Source: Valencia hispanica
Taxonomy: Eukaryota > Chordata > Actinopteri > Cyprinodontiformes > Valenciidae
DNA: 64,000 nt
Direction of reading: 5' to 3'
NCBI GenBank assembly: GCA_963556495.2
Contig: OY747702.1
Coordinates: 46,779,786 to 46,843,785 of the forward strand
The position numbers and the translations under genes are program-made. Positions 63,640 to 64,000 of this stretch are shown here, piece after piece. Numbering within the stretch: the stretch's first letter is position 1; every line of letters begins with the position of its first letter. The notes beneath the pieces were generated by a model. It did no database searches and was not told the DNA's origin. It saw only the letters and a list, made by a program, of their open reading frames with translations.

Positions 63640-64000
63640 CTTGGTCCAAACTGGTAACTGTCTCTCTCTGTTAGAAATAGGATGTCTTTTCGGAGTCTCT
63701 TTTGTGCTGGTGTTTTCCTCCCCTTTACCAGCCTGCAGTGACTCGACATTCTCCTCTGGGCAGAGCGAAAGACGCGCTGCATTCTACCTTTTCCCATCTC
63801 TCAAGATAAAGGTGCTCAGTCCAGTCTGTTGCTGCACTGACAATGGTTCAGTGAACTGTTTCTCTCCCTTCCCCACATGGAAGGGTTTGGGTATCCTCAC
63901 CTTGTCACCAACCGCAAGCTTGGGTGGTTTTGTGCCCTTCTTAGAGTCAGTGTAGCATTGACTGTTGTTTTACTGGTGGATGACTCTGACTCTGATTTGC
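63640..64000 (-). pseudogene. Gypsy-like (LTR retrotransposon) pol end, relic at window edge
   Basis: The minus-strand frame has GDKVRIPKPFHVGKGEKQF, then LSVQQQTGLSTFILRDGK, a stop (63784-63786) where a tryptophan is usual, NAARLSLCPEE and, further on, RERQLPVW. This is the pattern of the integrase C-terminal part in fish Gypsy-type elements, in which a DGK-W-N-A block precedes the end. The upstream part of the element lies outside the window. Aside from the nonsense codon the frame is open for over 100 codons, so decay is limited. Confidence 0.55.

Larger units (their letters stand above)
59230..64000 (+). other. Utrophin intron, 5' part (continues beyond the window)
   Basis: It starts with donor gtgggt. 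It contains an AACAT repeat, an L2-like LINE and, at the edge, a Gypsy-like relic. No exon matching dystrophin exon 66 was found. 59240-60070 and 61200-63620 hold nothing I can name. Confidence 0.75.

Noticed and set aside
59230..64000. A further utrophin exon (dystrophin exon 66 equivalent)
   Set aside because: I looked for the expected family sequence after LLNVYD and found none; it probably lies beyond the window.

Overview
The window is teleost fish genomic DNA, probably from a percomorph-type fish. It carries one host gene on the + strand, the 3' part of utrophin (utrn), in which a set of short exons is scattered through about 59 kb. The teleost assignment rests on the repeats: a Rex3-like RTE LINE with a GATG-type tail, an L1-clade LINE, an L2-like LINE, tRNA-derived SINEs and many Tc1-family DNA transposons. 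The species cannot be named from what I can see.

Host gene. Ten coding exons lie at 4307-4463, 32713-32833, 33274-33385, 35010-35166, 41448-41594, 47906-47984, 52319-52379, 55659-55720, 56238-56312 and 59028-59229. All have AG/GT borders and compatible phases, and together they give one reading frame of about 390 codons. The protein runs through the last spectrin-like repeats, the WW domain and the start of the EF-hand region. Exon sizes (157, 121, 112+157, 147, 79, 61, 62, 75, 202 nt) match dystrophin exons 57-65 as I recall them, except that the dystrophin exon 59 equivalent (269 nt) is split here by a 1.6-kb intron. Residue-level features favour utrophin over dystrophin. The upstream exons and the later EF-hand, ZZ and coiled-coil exons lie outside the window.

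Layout. 1-4306 is intron with one Tc1-like relic. 4464-32712 is a 28-kb intron that acts as a transposon sink. It holds a 946-bp foldback element (4997-5942), a TIR element (6774-7691), a broken Rex3-like LINE (7718-9486, minus), a CpG-rich LTR-like block (9490-10760), a SINE with a perfect 13-bp target duplication (11711-11893), a complete Tc1-family transposon with an intact transposase (13311-14942), a Sleeping Beauty-like relic beside it, a long but broken L1 copy with a G-rich 3' region (about 16010-23830), two further Tc1-like relics and a CCAA-type repeat array split by a LINE-derived insert (30982-32198). 32713-59229 has the remaining exons, with introns holding MITEs, LTR-like and LINE fragments and SINEs. 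59230-64000 is intron with a 5'-truncated L2-like LINE and a Gypsy-like pol relic at the right edge.

Utrophin is the only gene with a cellular role. Every other coding signal belongs to mobile elements, and only the 13541-14563 transposase looks intact.
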